Source of the DNA: an uncultured Campylobacter sp.
Lineage (GTDB): Bacteria > Campylobacterota > Campylobacteria > Campylobacterales > Campylobacteraceae
Reading direction: 5' to 3'
NCBI RefSeq assembly: GCF_937997465.1
Contig: NZ_CALKTQ010000287.1
Span: 1 to 16,745, forward strand
DNA: 16,745 nucleotides
Of this stretch, positions 1 through 6,554 are shown one piece after another. Position 1 is the stretch's first letter, and every line of letters begins with the position of its first letter. The notes under the pieces are model-generated. The model made no database searches, had not been told where the DNA came from, and worked only from the letters and a program-made list of their open reading frames with translations. Position numbers and translations under genes: made by a program.

Positions 1-526
1 TTCTAGCGCCGCCGCCGCCAAGAGGCTTTGGATGGTCGCTGTGGTTATCGCCGCCGACGTGGATCATTAGCGAGTGACCTTTTAGTTCGTCGATTGTTTT
101 GATTTTCGGAGCTAGCACAGGATAAACCGCGTTACCCTCGGCATCGACGAAAAGCGCAGGCAAATCGCCCTTGTGACCGCTGTCATCCCATGCAAAAGAG
201 TGTTTTTTAGTCTCAGCCGGATCCCAGTGTCCGCCGGCTTTCATGCCTAGGCCCTTCTCGTTAGCGCCACAATCTGCGTTTTGATGCACGTGAAATCCGT
301 GCGCGCCGCCCTCAAGGCCTTTAAGGTTCGGGAATAACGCCACACCATAGTTAGTCTCGATCGCTACAACCTCGCCCACGACTGTGTTGCCTTTTTCGCT
401 TAGTTGCTCCATAGTTACGACTAGGTGTTTGCCAGCCTTTGGATCAAAGACTTTTTCCTCGTGCGCAAGGGCGCTAGTAGCGAGTAGGCAGCCTAGAGCC
501 GCGCTAGCTAAAACGATTTTTTTCAT
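1..526 (-). CDS. sodC: Periplasmic Cu,Zn superoxide dismutase, 3' end cut by window edge
   Basis: This enzyme converts superoxide to hydrogen peroxide and oxygen in the periplasm. Residues 1-21 form a signal peptide (MKKIVLASAALGCLLATSALA, cleavage expected before HEEK). All metal ligands of the bacterial family are visible: copper ligands H79 and H81 in HGFHVH, bridging H100 in GGHWDP, zinc ligands H109, H118 and D121 in GHKGDLP, and copper ligand H156 in MIHVGGD. C86 is one half of the conserved disulfide. The reading frame leaves the window at the conserved PKPLGGGGAR, so only about eight residues are missing, including the partner cysteine. The ATG at 526 follows an AAGGAGA ribosome-binding site at 537-531. 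A promoter-like site and a perfect palindrome lie just upstream. The gene is monocistronic as far as can be seen. The identification is secure. Confidence 0.95.
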   Translation of the reverse strand, partial: MKKIVLASAALGCLLATSALAHEEKVFDPKAGKHLVVTMEQLSEKGNTVVGEVVAIETNYGVALFPNLKGLEGGAHGFHVHQNADCGANEKGLGMKAGGHWDPAETKKHSFAWDDSGHKGDLPALFVDAEGNAVYPVLAPKIKTIDELKGHSLMIHVGGDNHSDHPKPLGGGGAR

Positions 527-556
527 TTTTTCTCCTTAAAATGTAATTGCACTGTA

Positions 557-562
557 ACTATA
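557..562 (-). promoter_or_regulatory. Candidate sigma70 -10 box of sodC
   Basis: TATAGT on the minus strand, 31 bp upstream of the sodC start. No clear -35 is seen, which is usual for Campylobacter sigma70 promoters. The region where a -35 would lie is filled by the palindrome at 562-586. Confidence 0.4.
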
Positions 563-586
563 GCCTAAATTTGATTAATTTAGGCT
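562..586. repeat. Perfect 10-bp palindrome upstream of sodC (operator or terminator)
   Basis: AGCCTAAATT at 562-571 and AATTTAGGCT at 577-586 are perfect reverse complements separated by TGATT. The element abuts the sodC -10 candidate and covers the region just upstream of it, the place expected for a repressor or activator site. It also lies 78 bp past the stop of the upstream minus-strand gene, so a terminator is possible. On the minus strand, however, no T-run follows it. Confidence 0.6.
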
Positions 587-663
587 TTAAATTTTACTTA
601 AATTTGATACGCCGCGATGCTTTAAATTTGCCGCCCTTTCGCGCAAAGCAAAACTCGTCAAAT

Positions 664-1425
664 TTACTTTATCTCGCTTAAAATTTGCGCCAGTTCGCCG
701 CTTTGGCCGATGCGGTAGAGCGCGAAGTCGTATTTGATCGGGTCGGCTGGGTCAAATTCACAAAGCTTGTCCGTTAGCTCGCGCACAGCCCTAAAATCAT
801 AGCTTTTGCGAGAGATTAAGCCTAAATTTAGCGAAACTCGGTGCGTGTGTACGTCAAGAGGCATGAGTAGCTTGCTTTTTGGCAGGTTTTTAAATAGCCC
901 AAGGTCGATGTCGCTATCTCGCACCATCCAGCGCAGGAACATATTGTAGCGTTTATACGGGCTTTGCGGCGCTTTTTCGTATGGTTTGCCGAAGAAAAAC
1001 TCATACCCCTCCGAGCGGTAAGGATTTAGCGAATAGATAAATTTAATAAGCTCGTTTATGCCGTCCGCCATCGAGCCGTTTTTTTCAAAGCCCGCTCTCA
1101 CCGCACTCTCGATATCGCCGTGTTTTTTTAGGCGCGAAACGGTGGTAAAAATCTGCCGCACGTCCTCGCAGCTTTGAAATCGGTATTTGTGTTGCGTCAA
1201 ATTTGAGGCGATTTGCTCCTCGCTTTTATCTAGCAGCGAAAAATCGAGCGAATTTAGAAAATTTACGATTAGTTTTGCGTTGCCGTAAGCAAAAAGCGCG
1301 CAGATGAGCGAAATTTCAGGCGTTTTAAATTTGCTAGCAACTTGCAGCGGATCGGCGGCGGCAAACAAGTCCGCATTGGTATTTTTAGAGATTACGTTTT
1401 GATCCAGGAGGGTTTTTAAGTCCAT
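664..1425 (-). CDS. TIGR02757/DUF2400 family protein
   Basis: A 253-residue protein that I recognise as the TIGR02757 (DUF2400) family, whose biochemical role is unknown. The diagnostic stretches are the WMVRDSDIDLGLF segment, the PLDVHTHRVSLNLGL motif, and FDPADPIKYDFALYRIGQSG near the C-terminus. The LDVHTHR block is reminiscent of the catalytic turn of helix-hairpin-helix DNA glycosylases (VDTHV.R), so a nucleic-acid role is possible, but that is inference. The length is normal for the family. Its ATG at 1425 sits directly after a 15-bp inverted repeat that also contains its ribosome-binding site (AAGG, six bases before the ATG). It is the last gene after flgK, 54 bp downstream of the flgK stop. 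Whether it is co-transcribed with flgK depends on that hairpin. Confidence 0.8.
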   Translation of the reverse strand: MDLKTLLDQNVISKNTNADLFAAADPLQVASKFKTPEISLICALFAYGNAKLIVNFLNSLDFSLLDKSEEQIASNLTQHKYRFQSCEDVRQIFTTVSRLKKHGDIESAVRAGFEKNGSMADGINELIKFIYSLNPYRSEGYEFFFGKPYEKAPQSPYKRYNMFLRWMVRDSDIDLGLFKNLPKSKLLMPLDVHTHRVSLNLGLISRKSYDFRAVRELTDKLCEFDPADPIKYDFALYRIGQSGELAQILSEIK

Positions 1426-1468
1426 TTTTAGCCTTTTTGGCCGAGATTTTAAACCAAAAAGGCTAAAA
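1426..1468. repeat. 15-bp perfect inverted repeat between flgK and the DUF2400 gene
   Basis: TTTTAGCCTTTTTGG at 1426-1440 is exactly complementary to CCAAAAAGGCTAAAA at 1454-1468, with a 13-nt loop. In the minus-strand transcript it starts 11 nt after the flgK stop codon and ends on the base before the next ATG, so it buries that gene's ribosome-binding site. It could act as a flgK terminator, but no T-run follows the stem, so an RBS-hiding hairpin fits as well. Confidence 0.75.
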
Positions 1469-1479
1469 TAAATTTAAAT

Positions 1480-3333
1480 TTACTGTTTTAGCGTGAGCAA
1501 GGTATCGAGCATCTTTTCTACGGTCGTGATTATTTTAGCCGCCGCACCGTAACTGCTTTGAAAGCGTATGAGGTTTGTCAGCTCCTCGTTTAAATTTACG
1601 CCGCTAACCGACTGATACTCAGACATAGCAACTTTATGGATAGCTGTATTTGCGTCGTTTAGATCGTTATTTGCCTGAGTTTGGCTAGCTAGATCGGTGG
1701 TTATATAGCGATAGTAGCCCTCGACGCTCTCCTCCTTGTCCGCATGCTTGTCGGAGTAAAATATGATTTTTTTATACTGCATTTGCACCATATCGTTTGC
1801 GACTTCGTTGTTGCCAGGAGTCGGGTTTGAGTAGGCTTTTAGCTTGTGCGGATTTTCCATCAGCTCGCTTTTTACGCTCATATTTTTCGCGTTTCCGCCC
1901 TCAAAAACTCTATTTACCCCGATAATACCTGGGAAATTGGTACCTTTATCGACGAAAGCGACGCTGTATTCGCCGGCGTTTCTTTTAGCTGTTACGCCAA
2001 ACGTGCCTTTGCCAGTCGCCGCGTCGTATTGGTAGTTTGCCTGAAAATAATCGTCCACGTCGTTTAGCGAATTGTTATCGCCGTTGTCATCGGTGTCTGA
2101 GTTAAAGTCTCGCACGATAGAGTTGCCGCGAGTATTGTCATTTATAGTAGTAGAGGCGTTTATGTTTATCGTTTTTCGAGCGACCTCTTGACCTTGGTTG
2201 TTATAAACTACGACGTCAAAGCTACCGTGCTTGATATCGTCGTTAAAATTCATCAGCGTCCTAGAGTCGCTTAGACCGTCTAGTTCGTCGGTTACGGCGT
2301 TTTCTACGGCCGATCTTGCGTAGATATTGTTTGTCTCATTTATGATGCCTTTGGCGAAGGTATTTAGGTTGTCGATGTATTTTTGTATGGTTCCGTCTTG
2401 AAATTCGCCGTTATCATCCACTCTTCGTCCGCGCAGATCTAGTGCGGCACCTAGTTTACCGCCCGAGATTCGTCCGTTTAGATCAACTTTCTTGCTATCG
2501 TCTCTTTCGAAAAATACACCTTTAAAATCGCTCTTGTCGCTTATCCTATCGACTGTTAGCGGATGATACGTCGTACCGTCTACGATATTAAATCCTGAAA
2601 TATTTATCTGATGCTTGGTACCCATATCGGTTACGGTCGGATCGATATTGTTGCTTTGTAGTTGCCCCTTAAATACGCTTATGCCGGCAAATTTCGACAT
2701 CGCAAGCTCGAGCTGATCGCGTTTGTCGCGTAGGTCGTTTGCTCTAGTAGTGCCGACTGACTCGACACGCACGATCTCTTTATTTATCTGTGCGATTTGC
2801 TTGGCGTATTTGTTTATTTCATTTACGGCAACTTCTATCTGCGAGTCCACGTCCTTTTGGATCTTAGTTAGCATATCGTGAGCTTTGCTTATGCTATTTG
2901 ATAGCGTCGCGGCCGAATTTAGTAGATTTACCTTCTGAGAACCCTCGGTTGGGTTAGAAGCGAGGTTGTTCCACGCGTTAAAATAATTTTGCAAATCCCT
3001 GCCTATGCCTACGCTTTGTAGATCAGGGAAGCGCTGCGAAATCTCCTCTAAAATTTGCTTTTTATATTCGCTTGATTCTAAATTTATATTTGAAGTACGG
3101 AGCCTAGCAAAAGTAAACTCATCATGCACGCGTACGACCGTATCGACCTTGGTGCCAGTACCGATGTCGCCCGGCATATCGTGAAAAGGCTCTCTGGCAG
3201 ACTGCACGACGCGCTGTCTAGTGTAGTGCTCGCTGTCGGCGTTTGTGATGTTGTGTCCTGTCGTAGTGATCTGCGTCTGCGCGGCATCTAAACCGCTAAC
3301 TCCAATATGTAAAGACGAAAATATATTAGCCAT
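1480..3333 (-). CDS. flgK: Flagellar hook-associated protein 1 (FlgK, HAP1)
   Basis: A 617-residue hook-filament junction protein, exported by the flagellar type III system and assembled on top of the hook before FlgL and filament. The N-terminal 40 residues (SSLHIGVSGLDAAQTQITTTGHNITNADSEHYTRQRV) carry the rod/hook-family signature with the GHNITNADSEHYTRQ turn. The C-terminus (NLNEELTNLIRFQSSYGAAAKIITTVEKMLDTLL) is the matching amphipathic helix of axial proteins. The central region is variable, as expected, and accounts for the length typical of Campylobacter. The start ATG is 3 bp past the stop of the flgN-like gene, which is the arrangement expected when a chaperone precedes its substrate. 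No separate promoter was found in front of it, so it is probably transcribed from the flgI and flgM promoters. Confidence 0.95.
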   Translation of the reverse strand: MANIFSSLHIGVSGLDAAQTQITTTGHNITNADSEHYTRQRVVQSAREPFHDMPGDIGTGTKVDTVVRVHDEFTFARLRTSNINLESSEYKKQILEEISQRFPDLQSVGIGRDLQNYFNAWNNLASNPTEGSQKVNLLNSAATLSNSISKAHDMLTKIQKDVDSQIEVAVNEINKYAKQIAQINKEIVRVESVGTTRANDLRDKRDQLELAMSKFAGISVFKGQLQSNNIDPTVTDMGTKHQINISGFNIVDGTTYHPLTVDRISDKSDFKGVFFERDDSKKVDLNGRISGGKLGAALDLRGRRVDDNGEFQDGTIQKYIDNLNTFAKGIINETNNIYARSAVENAVTDELDGLSDSRTLMNFNDDIKHGSFDVVVYNNQGQEVARKTININASTTINDNTRGNSIVRDFNSDTDDNGDNNSLNDVDDYFQANYQYDAATGKGTFGVTAKRNAGEYSVAFVDKGTNFPGIIGVNRVFEGGNAKNMSVKSELMENPHKLKAYSNPTPGNNEVANDMVQMQYKKIIFYSDKHADKEESVEGYYRYITTDLASQTQANNDLNDANTAIHKVAMSEYQSVSGVNLNEELTNLIRFQSSYGAAAKIITTVEKMLDTLLTLKQ

Positions 3334-3336
3334 TTT

Positions 3337-3765
3337 TTAAACCCTTGTTTTAAATAAACTTTCAGGCGTCAAGCCTTCTTTATCGTAGCTGCCAGACTCG
3401 CTTTTAAACATGTTTTTTAGCAAGCTATCAAAAAATTCTTTCACTCCGACGACGTATTTTGCGTATTCTTTGTTTTTTGAGTATAGCTCTTCAAGCTTTG
3501 AGCGCATAAGAGCTAGAGATGATTTTACCTCATCGTCAAGGATAGAGCTTAAATTTCCCCCGCCGTTTTCCTTCGAGACTCTTAAAAGCTCTTTATCTAG
3601 CAGCGATTTTATAGATTCGAATTTTTTAACCAGCTCGTTTTTGCGTTTGACGCTATCATCGACCTTAGTGTGATCGGCTAGTTTTATCTTTTCTATATCT
3701 TCCGTAGTTTGGGCGATGAGCTCGTCTAGTACGCCCATCGCCTCATCTAAATATCTTTTAAGCAT
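3337..3765 (-). CDS. flgN: FlgN-like flagellar export chaperone
   Basis: A 142-residue, highly charged, helical protein lying between flgM and flgK, the position of the FlgN-like protein in C. jejuni (Cj1465 as I remember it). FlgN chaperones hold the hook-associated proteins FlgK and FlgL before export. The sequence has an N-terminal LKRYLDEAMGVLDELIAQTTEDIEKI helix followed by long heptad-rich helices, which fits the FlgN fold. Similarity to enterobacterial FlgN is too weak to see by eye, so the call rests on context and helical character. Translation starts at ATG 3765 with an AAGGA ribosome-binding site five bases upstream. Both lie in the 3' arm of an 11-bp inverted repeat, so expression may be coupled to translation of flgM. 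Confidence 0.75.
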   Translation of the reverse strand: MLKRYLDEAMGVLDELIAQTTEDIEKIKLADHTKVDDSVKRKNELVKKFESIKSLLDKELLRVSKENGGGNLSSILDDEVKSSLALMRSKLEELYSKNKEYAKYVVGVKEFFDSLLKNMFKSESGSYDKEGLTPESLFKTRV

Positions 3766-3797
3766 TTTTGTCCTTTCTTTTTACGCAAGGACAAAAA
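3765..3797. repeat. 11-bp inverted repeat covering the flgN ribosome-binding site
   Basis: TTTTTGTCCTT at 3765-3775 is perfectly complementary to AAGGACAAAAA at 3787-3797, with an 11-nt loop. In the minus-strand mRNA the hairpin begins three bases after the flgM stop codon. Its 3' arm contains the flgN Shine-Dalgarno AAGGA and the first base of the flgN ATG. Confidence 0.7.
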
Positions 3798-3800
3798 ATC

Positions 3801-4004
3801 TTATAAAAGCGTATCGGCAACAGCTTTTGCAGTCTTGGACATATCTAGTTTATATGTTCCGTTAGCGATCTGCTCGGCTATCTTTGCGACCTTGCTTTCT
3901 TCTTTGCCTTGTGTTTTTTCCATGTTTTCGCTCTTTTTTACGTCGTTTGAGCGAGTTATTTGCTGTGGGCTCATGCCCAGTTTAGCTCCCAAAGTTCCTA
4001 TCAT
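3801..4004 (-). CDS. flgM: Anti-sigma-28 factor FlgM
   Basis: A 67-residue FlgM. It binds sigma28 (FliA) and holds late flagellar transcription until the hook is complete. The N-terminal half is polar, lysine- and glutamate-rich and likely unfolded. The C-terminal half, SKVAKIAEQIANGTYKLDMSKTAKAVADTLL, matches the family's sigma28-binding helices, including the IA..I..GTYK.D...A motif. The size is like the C. jejuni protein and shorter than the enterobacterial one. Gene order flgJ-flgM-flgN-flgK supports the call. A sigma28-type promoter overlapping the flgJ stop codon lies upstream, so FlgM probably limits its own synthesis. The ATG at 4004 follows an AAAAAGG ribosome-binding site. Confidence 0.9.
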   Translation of the reverse strand: MIGTLGAKLGMSPQQITRSNDVKKSENMEKTQGKEESKVAKIAEQIANGTYKLDMSKTAKAVADTLL

Positions 4005-4034
4005 TTTAAAGCCTTTTTAGATTTGTTAGAAACT

Positions 4035-4060
4035 AAATCGGCAAATTTTGAAATTTCTTA
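4035..4060 (-). promoter_or_regulatory. Candidate sigma28 (FliA) promoter of flgM
   Basis: On the minus strand GCCGATTT (4042-4035) matches the sigma28 -10 element GCCGATAA at six of eight positions. TAAG at 4060-4057 is a -35 with a 14-bp spacer; shifting one base gives TTAA with the usual 15 bp. The -35 overlaps the flgJ stop codon. Sigma28 control of flgM is known in C. jejuni. Confidence 0.55.
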
Positions 4061-4369
4061 AGCCCTTTCTTTCAAATAATTGAATAAAAGTTCGCTAAAG
4101 CCCAAATTTCCGCTCAGAGCCTTACTCATCGTGTCGTTATACATCGAGTGATATATCTCGTCTCCGGCGTCCTTGCCAAATAACGGATTTTCATCCTTTA
4201 GCGCGATATCTAGCACGCTTTTAACCAAAAACGCCTCAAAAGCGTCGGTTTGCTCTTTTAAAAGCGCGTCTTGTTCGCTTTGAGGCTTATCCGTGCGTCT
4301 ATTTTCGATAGAGCTCGTAGCAAATTTATTATAAGAGCTTAAAGCCGCCGAACTGTCTACGTTTAACAT
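4058..4369 (-). CDS. flgJ: Short FlgJ-like rod-binding protein
   Basis: A 103-residue protein equal to the N-terminal rod-binding domain of FlgJ, the scaffold or cap of the flagellar rod in the periplasm. The core EQTDAFEAFLVKSVLDIALKDENPLFG and the C-terminal LGFSELLFNYLKE match the domain. The C-terminal glucosaminidase domain of enterobacterial FlgJ is absent, which is the usual state in Campylobacterota. Cell-wall opening for the rod must therefore be done by another enzyme. The start codon overlaps the flgI stop by one base (TAATG), which implies coupled translation. Its stop overlaps the -35 of the flgM promoter. Confidence 0.88.
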   Translation of the reverse strand: MLNVDSSAALSSYNKFATSSIENRRTDKPQSEQDALLKEQTDAFEAFLVKSVLDIALKDENPLFGKDAGDEIYHSMYNDTMSKALSGNLGFSELLFNYLKERA

Positions 4370-5430
4370 TATATTATCTCCAAATTTACGTGTATGGCGC
4401 CCACGCGCTTTAGATTTTCCATGATCGCTATGATGTCGCTAGGCGTCGCGCCCATCTTGCTTAGCGCTCTTGCGACGCTAGCTACGGTTGTTTTTTCGCC
4501 GCTGATTTTTAGCATATTAGTTAGCGGATCGACCGCTGCGCCGTCTTGTAGATCGATTGTTTGCTGATTTGCCGCCATGTCGTCATACGAGCTAGGCTCT
4601 ATCTTTATCGTGATATCGCCGTGCGTGATGACGACGGGATCAACTGTGATATTTATACCACTTACTATCGTGCCCGTGCGCTCGTCGATTACGATCTTAT
4701 CTAACGCTTTATAATCCACGTCCAAATTTAACACCCTAGCTACGAAATCGACCATATTTGCGCCGTTTGGCTTAGCGATCCTGATCGTTCGAGAGTCCAC
4801 GGCCACCGCACTATCGCCGCCTACGTTTAAATTTACGGCTCTTTGGATGTTTGAAGCGGTGTCGAAATTCGACTCCTTTAAGCTTAAAAATATCGCTTCT
4901 TGATTGTAGATATCGTACGCTATTTCGCGCTCCACGATAGCGCCGCTTGGGATCGTGCCCGCGGTTACGTGGTTGCCGCCTTTACTTCCACCTCCGCGAG
5001 ATGCGGTTTTACCGCCTATGGTTAGCGAGCCCTGCGCTAGAGCGTAAATGTCGCCGTCCACGCCCTTAAGCGGAGTCATCAAAAGCGTTCCGCCCTGAAG
5101 GCTCTTTGCATCGCCGATAGATGATATCACGACGTCGAGCTTATCGCCCTGCCTAGCAAACGGCGGCAGCTTTGCGATAACCATTACCGCGGCGGTATTT
5201 TTTGATTTGATGTCGTCTGGCTTGATTTTTACGTTCACGCTTTGAAGCATATTTGAAAGAGACTGGATCGTAAACTCAGAGCTACTGCCGTCGCCAGAGC
5301 CGTTTAGACCGACGACCAGACCGTATCCGATCAGCTGATTTTCCCTCACGCCAACGACGTTTGCGATGTCTTTTATCTGCGCCGCAAAAGTCGATATGGC
5401 AAGGCTCAGCAAGCATGCCGCTAGTTTCAT
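4369..5430 (-). CDS. flgI: Flagellar P-ring protein FlgI
   Basis: This protein forms the periplasmic P ring around the rod. The mature 353-residue frame begins MKLAACLLSLAISTFA, a signal peptide, followed by AQIKDIANVVGVRENQLIGYGLVVGLNGSGD, the classic FlgI N-terminus. Other family blocks are NTAAVMVIAKLPPFARQGDKLDV, GGTLLMTPLKGVDG and the C-terminal SDIIAIMENLKRVGAIHVNLEII. I chose ATG 5430 because it has an AAGGA site five bases upstream and begins directly with the signal peptide. An in-frame ATG at 5469 would add 13 residues before the signal peptide and lies inside the sigma54 promoter, upstream of the expected transcription start. It is first in the flgI-flgJ-flgM-flgN-flgK cluster. Confidence 0.96.
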   Translation of the reverse strand: MKLAACLLSLAISTFAAQIKDIANVVGVRENQLIGYGLVVGLNGSGDGSSSEFTIQSLSNMLQSVNVKIKPDDIKSKNTAAVMVIAKLPPFARQGDKLDVVISSIGDAKSLQGGTLLMTPLKGVDGDIYALAQGSLTIGGKTASRGGGSKGGNHVTAGTIPSGAIVEREIAYDIYNQEAIFLSLKESNFDTASNIQRAVNLNVGGDSAVAVDSRTIRIAKPNGANMVDFVARVLNLDVDYKALDKIVIDERTGTIVSGINITVDPVVITHGDITIKIEPSSYDDMAANQQTIDLQDGAAVDPLTNMLKISGEKTTVASVARALSKMGATPSDIIAIMENLKRVGAIHVNLEII

Positions 5431-5461
5431 TTTCGTCCTTAAATTTGTATTTTCAAGGACT

Positions 5462-5484
5462 AAAAGCAATTAGCATTCCAAATT
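5462..5484 (-). promoter_or_regulatory. Sigma54 (RpoN) promoter of flgI
   Basis: The minus strand reads TTTGGAATGCTAATTGCTTTT. The obligatory GG (5479-5478) and GC (5467-5466) are exactly ten bases apart, with the TTGG and TTGCTTT context typical of Campylobacter RpoN sites. Transcription should start about 12 bases after the GC, near 5454, leaving a leader of about 25 nt before the flgI ATG. Confidence 0.75.
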
Positions 5485-5496
5485 TGATGCAAGAAT

Positions 5497-6063
5497 TTAA
5501 GAATAGTAGCTAAGCGAGGTATTTCCGAATTTTTTAGATTTTAAAAGCGTAAAAGCCCCGATATTTTCGGGTAAATTTATATGGCTAGCATGCTCAAAAG
5601 CGATCAGGTAAATTTTATCTTTAGGCAAATTTAGCACCAAATTTACGCACTTTTCATAAATATCCGCAAAGCCGTCTCTGATATCAAAAGGCGGATCAAG
5701 ATACAAGACAACGGGCAAATTTTGCCTAGCGACGATAGCTGGCGTCATCTCAAAAGTATCGCCATTTACGATTTCTAGCTCGTCGCCGATAAGTTTAGCG
5801 TTTTGCAACGCGATTTTATAAGCGTTTTTGTCGATTTCTACCGCGTACGCCTTTTGTGCGCCATTGCTTAGCGCTTCTGCGGCCATCAGCGCGCTACCAC
5901 CGAAAGCCTCGATAAAAACCTTACCCGCTAGCTCGTAGCGAAACGAATCAAAAAATGAGCCTTTGACGATGCTTTTTGTGCTTCTTGTAGTTTGAAGCGA
6001 TGGCAAAAGCAGCTTTTTACCTTTAAATTTGCCGCTTGAAATCGTAGCGTAGAGATTTTTCAA
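5497..6063 (-). CDS. rsmD: 16S rRNA guanine-N2 methyltransferase, RsmD family
   Basis: A 188-residue SAM-dependent methyltransferase of the RsmD family, which makes m2G966 on 16S rRNA in E. coli. The N-terminal SSGKFKGKKLLLPSLQTTRST is the RsmD signature (usually G.GRKL.....LRPT). Motif I reads EAFGGSALMAAEALSNGA (residues 52-69; other bacteria have DLFAGSGALGLEAL). AVEIDKN follows, and the catalytic motif is DPPF at 123-126. The start is TTG at 6063, preceded by AAGGAA seven bases away. No ATG or GTG nearby fits, and TTG overlaps the stop of the previous gene as TTGA, so the two are translationally coupled. A position just before flgI is also what I recall for C. jejuni. The glycine-rich loop variant may be lineage-specific. 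Confidence 0.85.
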   Translation of the reverse strand: MKNLYATISSGKFKGKKLLLPSLQTTRSTKSIVKGSFFDSFRYELAGKVFIEAFGGSALMAAEALSNGAQKAYAVEIDKNAYKIALQNAKLIGDELEIVNGDTFEMTPAIVARQNLPVVLYLDPPFDIRDGFADIYEKCVNLVLNLPKDKIYLIAFEHASHINLPENIGAFTLLKSKKFGNTSLSYYS

Positions 6064-6437
6064 CGAGCTTTCCTTAGAATCGCAAGTAGCTCTTCTTTAA
6101 ATTTATCTATCAAATTTGAAACCTCAGTCTCCAAATTTGAACCGTTTTGCAGCGCGGCTTCTTCTTTTGCGGGCGCGGTCGCGCGAGAGAGCGCAATGGG
6201 CTCTGAAAACTGGATCGCCAAGTAAAACTCCTCAAGCGCAGAAATAAGGGCCTCTTTGCTAAAAGGGATTTTTAGATGCGGCGAATGCTCGGCGATCACG
6301 AAAACGGGCTTTTTGGTCTCTATCTTTTTGTCCGCCACGATAAAGTCGCAATCTTTTCTAGGCGAGATAAAATCCCTCAAAAATAGCCTTAGCGACTCTC
6401 CTAGCAAAATACAGTCGCATTCAAACGAAACTTTCAC
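6060..6437 (-). CDS. Small protein with a degenerate receiver-like N-terminal half
   Basis: A 125-residue protein of unknown function, with a GTG start at 6437 and AAGGAG seven bases before it. It precedes rsmD and flgI, the position of Cj1460 in C. jejuni as I recall it. The first 80 residues resemble a shortened response-regulator receiver fold: KVSFECDCILLGESLRLFL, then CDFIVADKK with an aspartate at a strand end, PVFVIAE, then LKIPFSKEALISALEEF, which is like the KPF-and-last-helix end of receivers. The rest is a low-complexity linker and a charged helix. The usual acidic pocket is not evident, so if it is a receiver it is probably not phosphorylated. The receiver reading is inference. 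A sigma54-like site upstream puts it in the flagellar regulon. Confidence 0.6.
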   Translation of the reverse strand: MKVSFECDCILLGESLRLFLRDFISPRKDCDFIVADKKIETKKPVFVIAEHSPHLKIPFSKEALISALEEFYLAIQFSEPIALSRATAPAKEEAALQNGSNLETEVSNLIDKFKEELLAILRKAR

Positions 6438-6502
6438 AAATTCTCCTTTTTCTCGCCTTAATTTAGGCTGGATTTTAACAAATTTATGCGAAAATTTAAA
6501 TT

Positions 6503-6520
6503 AAGCAAAAATTTTCCCAA
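6503..6520 (-). promoter_or_regulatory. Candidate sigma54 promoter for the receiver-like gene and rsmD
   Basis: The minus strand reads TTGGGAAAATTTTTGCTT, with GG at 6518-6517 and GC at 6506-6505 separated by exactly ten bases. TTGG and TTTGCTT match Campylobacter RpoN sites. It lies 68 bp upstream of the GTG start and 8 bp from the -35 of the divergent sigma28 promoter. The surroundings are AT-rich, so a chance match cannot be excluded. Confidence 0.55.
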
Positions 6521-6527
6521 ACTGGGC

Positions 6528-6554
6528 TAAAAAAATTTGCAAATTTGACGATAT
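6528..6554 (+). promoter_or_regulatory. Sigma28 (FliA) promoter of flaG-fliD-fliS
   Basis: TAAA at 6528-6531, a spacer of exactly 15 bp, then GACGATAT at 6547-6554. This is almost the consensus TAAA-N15-GCCGATAA, and CGATAT is the form usual in Campylobacter late flagellar promoters. It lies 30 bp upstream of flaG, whose ribosome-binding site is AAAGGAG. Confidence 0.8.

Noticed and set aside
5431..5469. Longer FlgI N-terminus starting at 5469
   Set aside because: It would precede the signal peptide and lie upstream of the predicted sigma54 transcription start. ATG 5430 has the ribosome-binding site.
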